This document shows, piece after piece, positions 6,934 through 7,082 of a DNA stretch of 7,082 bases. Below the pieces are notes generated by a model, which was not told the DNA's origin, did not search any database, and saw nothing but the letters and a program-made list of their open reading frames with translations. Both the position numbers and the translations under genes were made by a program. Positions within the stretch are counted from its first letter, which is position 1. The number at the start of each line of letters is the position of its first letter. This DNA comes from an uncultured Parabacteroides sp. (GTDB lineage Bacteria > Bacteroidota > Bacteroidia > Bacteroidales > Tannerellaceae): the NCBI GenBank assembly GCA_947074335.1, contig CAMTPG010000137.1:1-7082 (forward strand). Direction: 5' to 3'.

Positions 6934-6990
6934 AGCACCGGCTGCATTTCCCGAGAGAAAAACGCAGCCGGTGCTTTTCTTTTATTCTTT
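6934..6990 (+). terminator. Strong hairpin terminator, probably bidirectional
   Basis: AGCACCGGCTGC (6934-6945) and GCAGCCGGTGCT (6964-6975) form a perfect 12-bp GC-rich stem with an 18-base loop. A T-rich run (TTTCTTTTATTCTTTT) follows, 25 bases after the tricorn-homolog stop. On the other side the stem is preceded by AAAAAGAG, which reads as CTCTTTTT on the minus strand, so it could also end a convergent transcript. Confidence 0.9.
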
Positions 6991-7018
6991 TATGAGCGGC
7001 CTGTTTTGATCAGACATA

Positions 7019-7035
7019 CCGGTTGTATAAACCGG
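7019..7035. repeat. Small inverted repeat CCGGTT / AACCGG
   Basis: A 6-bp perfect stem (7019-7024 with 7030-7035) encloses a 5-base loop. It lies directly after the stop codon of the possible convergent gene. There is no T-run beside it, so it is not a good terminator by itself and may be chance. Confidence 0.3.
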
Positions 7036-7036
7036 A

Positions 7037-7082
7037 TTATATTTTCGAGGGTTGCATCACCGGCACATCATCCATTCGCTTC
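7037..7082 (-). CDS. Possible C-terminal tail of a convergent gene
   Basis: Reading the minus strand from the right edge, one frame is open through KRMDDVPVMQPSKI and ends at TAA (7039-7037); the other two frames stop within the edge region (TGA after EANG, and TGA after SEWMMCR). The bidirectional look of the terminator at 6934-6990 agrees with a gene arriving from the right. With only 14 residues visible no family can be named, and this may be intergenic sequence. Confidence 0.35.
   Translation of the reverse strand, partial: KRMDDVPVMQPSKI

Overview
The window looks like ordinary chromosome of a Bacteroidales bacterium (Bacteroides/Parabacteroides type). Three things point there: a GH92 mannosidase lipoprotein, a lysine exporter carried as two adjacent half-genes, and promoters matching the Bacteroides -33/-7 form (TTTG, 19 bases, TAnnTTTG). 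Most start codons are preceded by AT-rich sequence without a Shine-Dalgarno site, which also fits. I see no mobile element, RNA gene or CRISPR array. The genus assignment is an inference.

Layout. Positions 1-2237 (minus strand) hold almost all of a GH92 alpha-mannosidase lipoprotein, cut by the left edge a few residues before its expected end. Positions 2238-2545 are a divergent intergenic region with a very good minus-strand promoter, a roughly 130-nt leader containing a 9-bp direct repeat, and a plausible plus-strand promoter. Positions 2546-3447 are a two-gene operon (ATGA overlap) encoding the N- and C-terminal halves of a LysO-type (DUF340) lysine exporter. Positions 3448-3695 are intergenic and contain four imperfect copies of a 22-bp palindrome-like unit spaced exactly 22 bp apart, then a TATATTTG promoter element. 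Positions 3696-6908 encode a 1070-residue exported tricorn-like S41 protease. A strong hairpin terminator (6934-6990) follows and looks usable from both strands. The last 46 bases may be the C-terminal tail of a convergent minus-strand gene.

The genes do not form one obvious pathway. The mannosidase trims mannose from host or yeast glycans at the cell surface or periplasm. LysO would expel excess lysine. The tricorn homolog would degrade peptides in the periplasm. An informal link (peptide breakdown producing basic amino acids next to a lysine exporter) is possible, but the sequence does not show it. The points most worth a second look are the lysO split at an internal repeat boundary, the 22-bp repeat array, the direct repeat in the mannosidase leader, and the active-site substitutions in the exported tricorn homolog.
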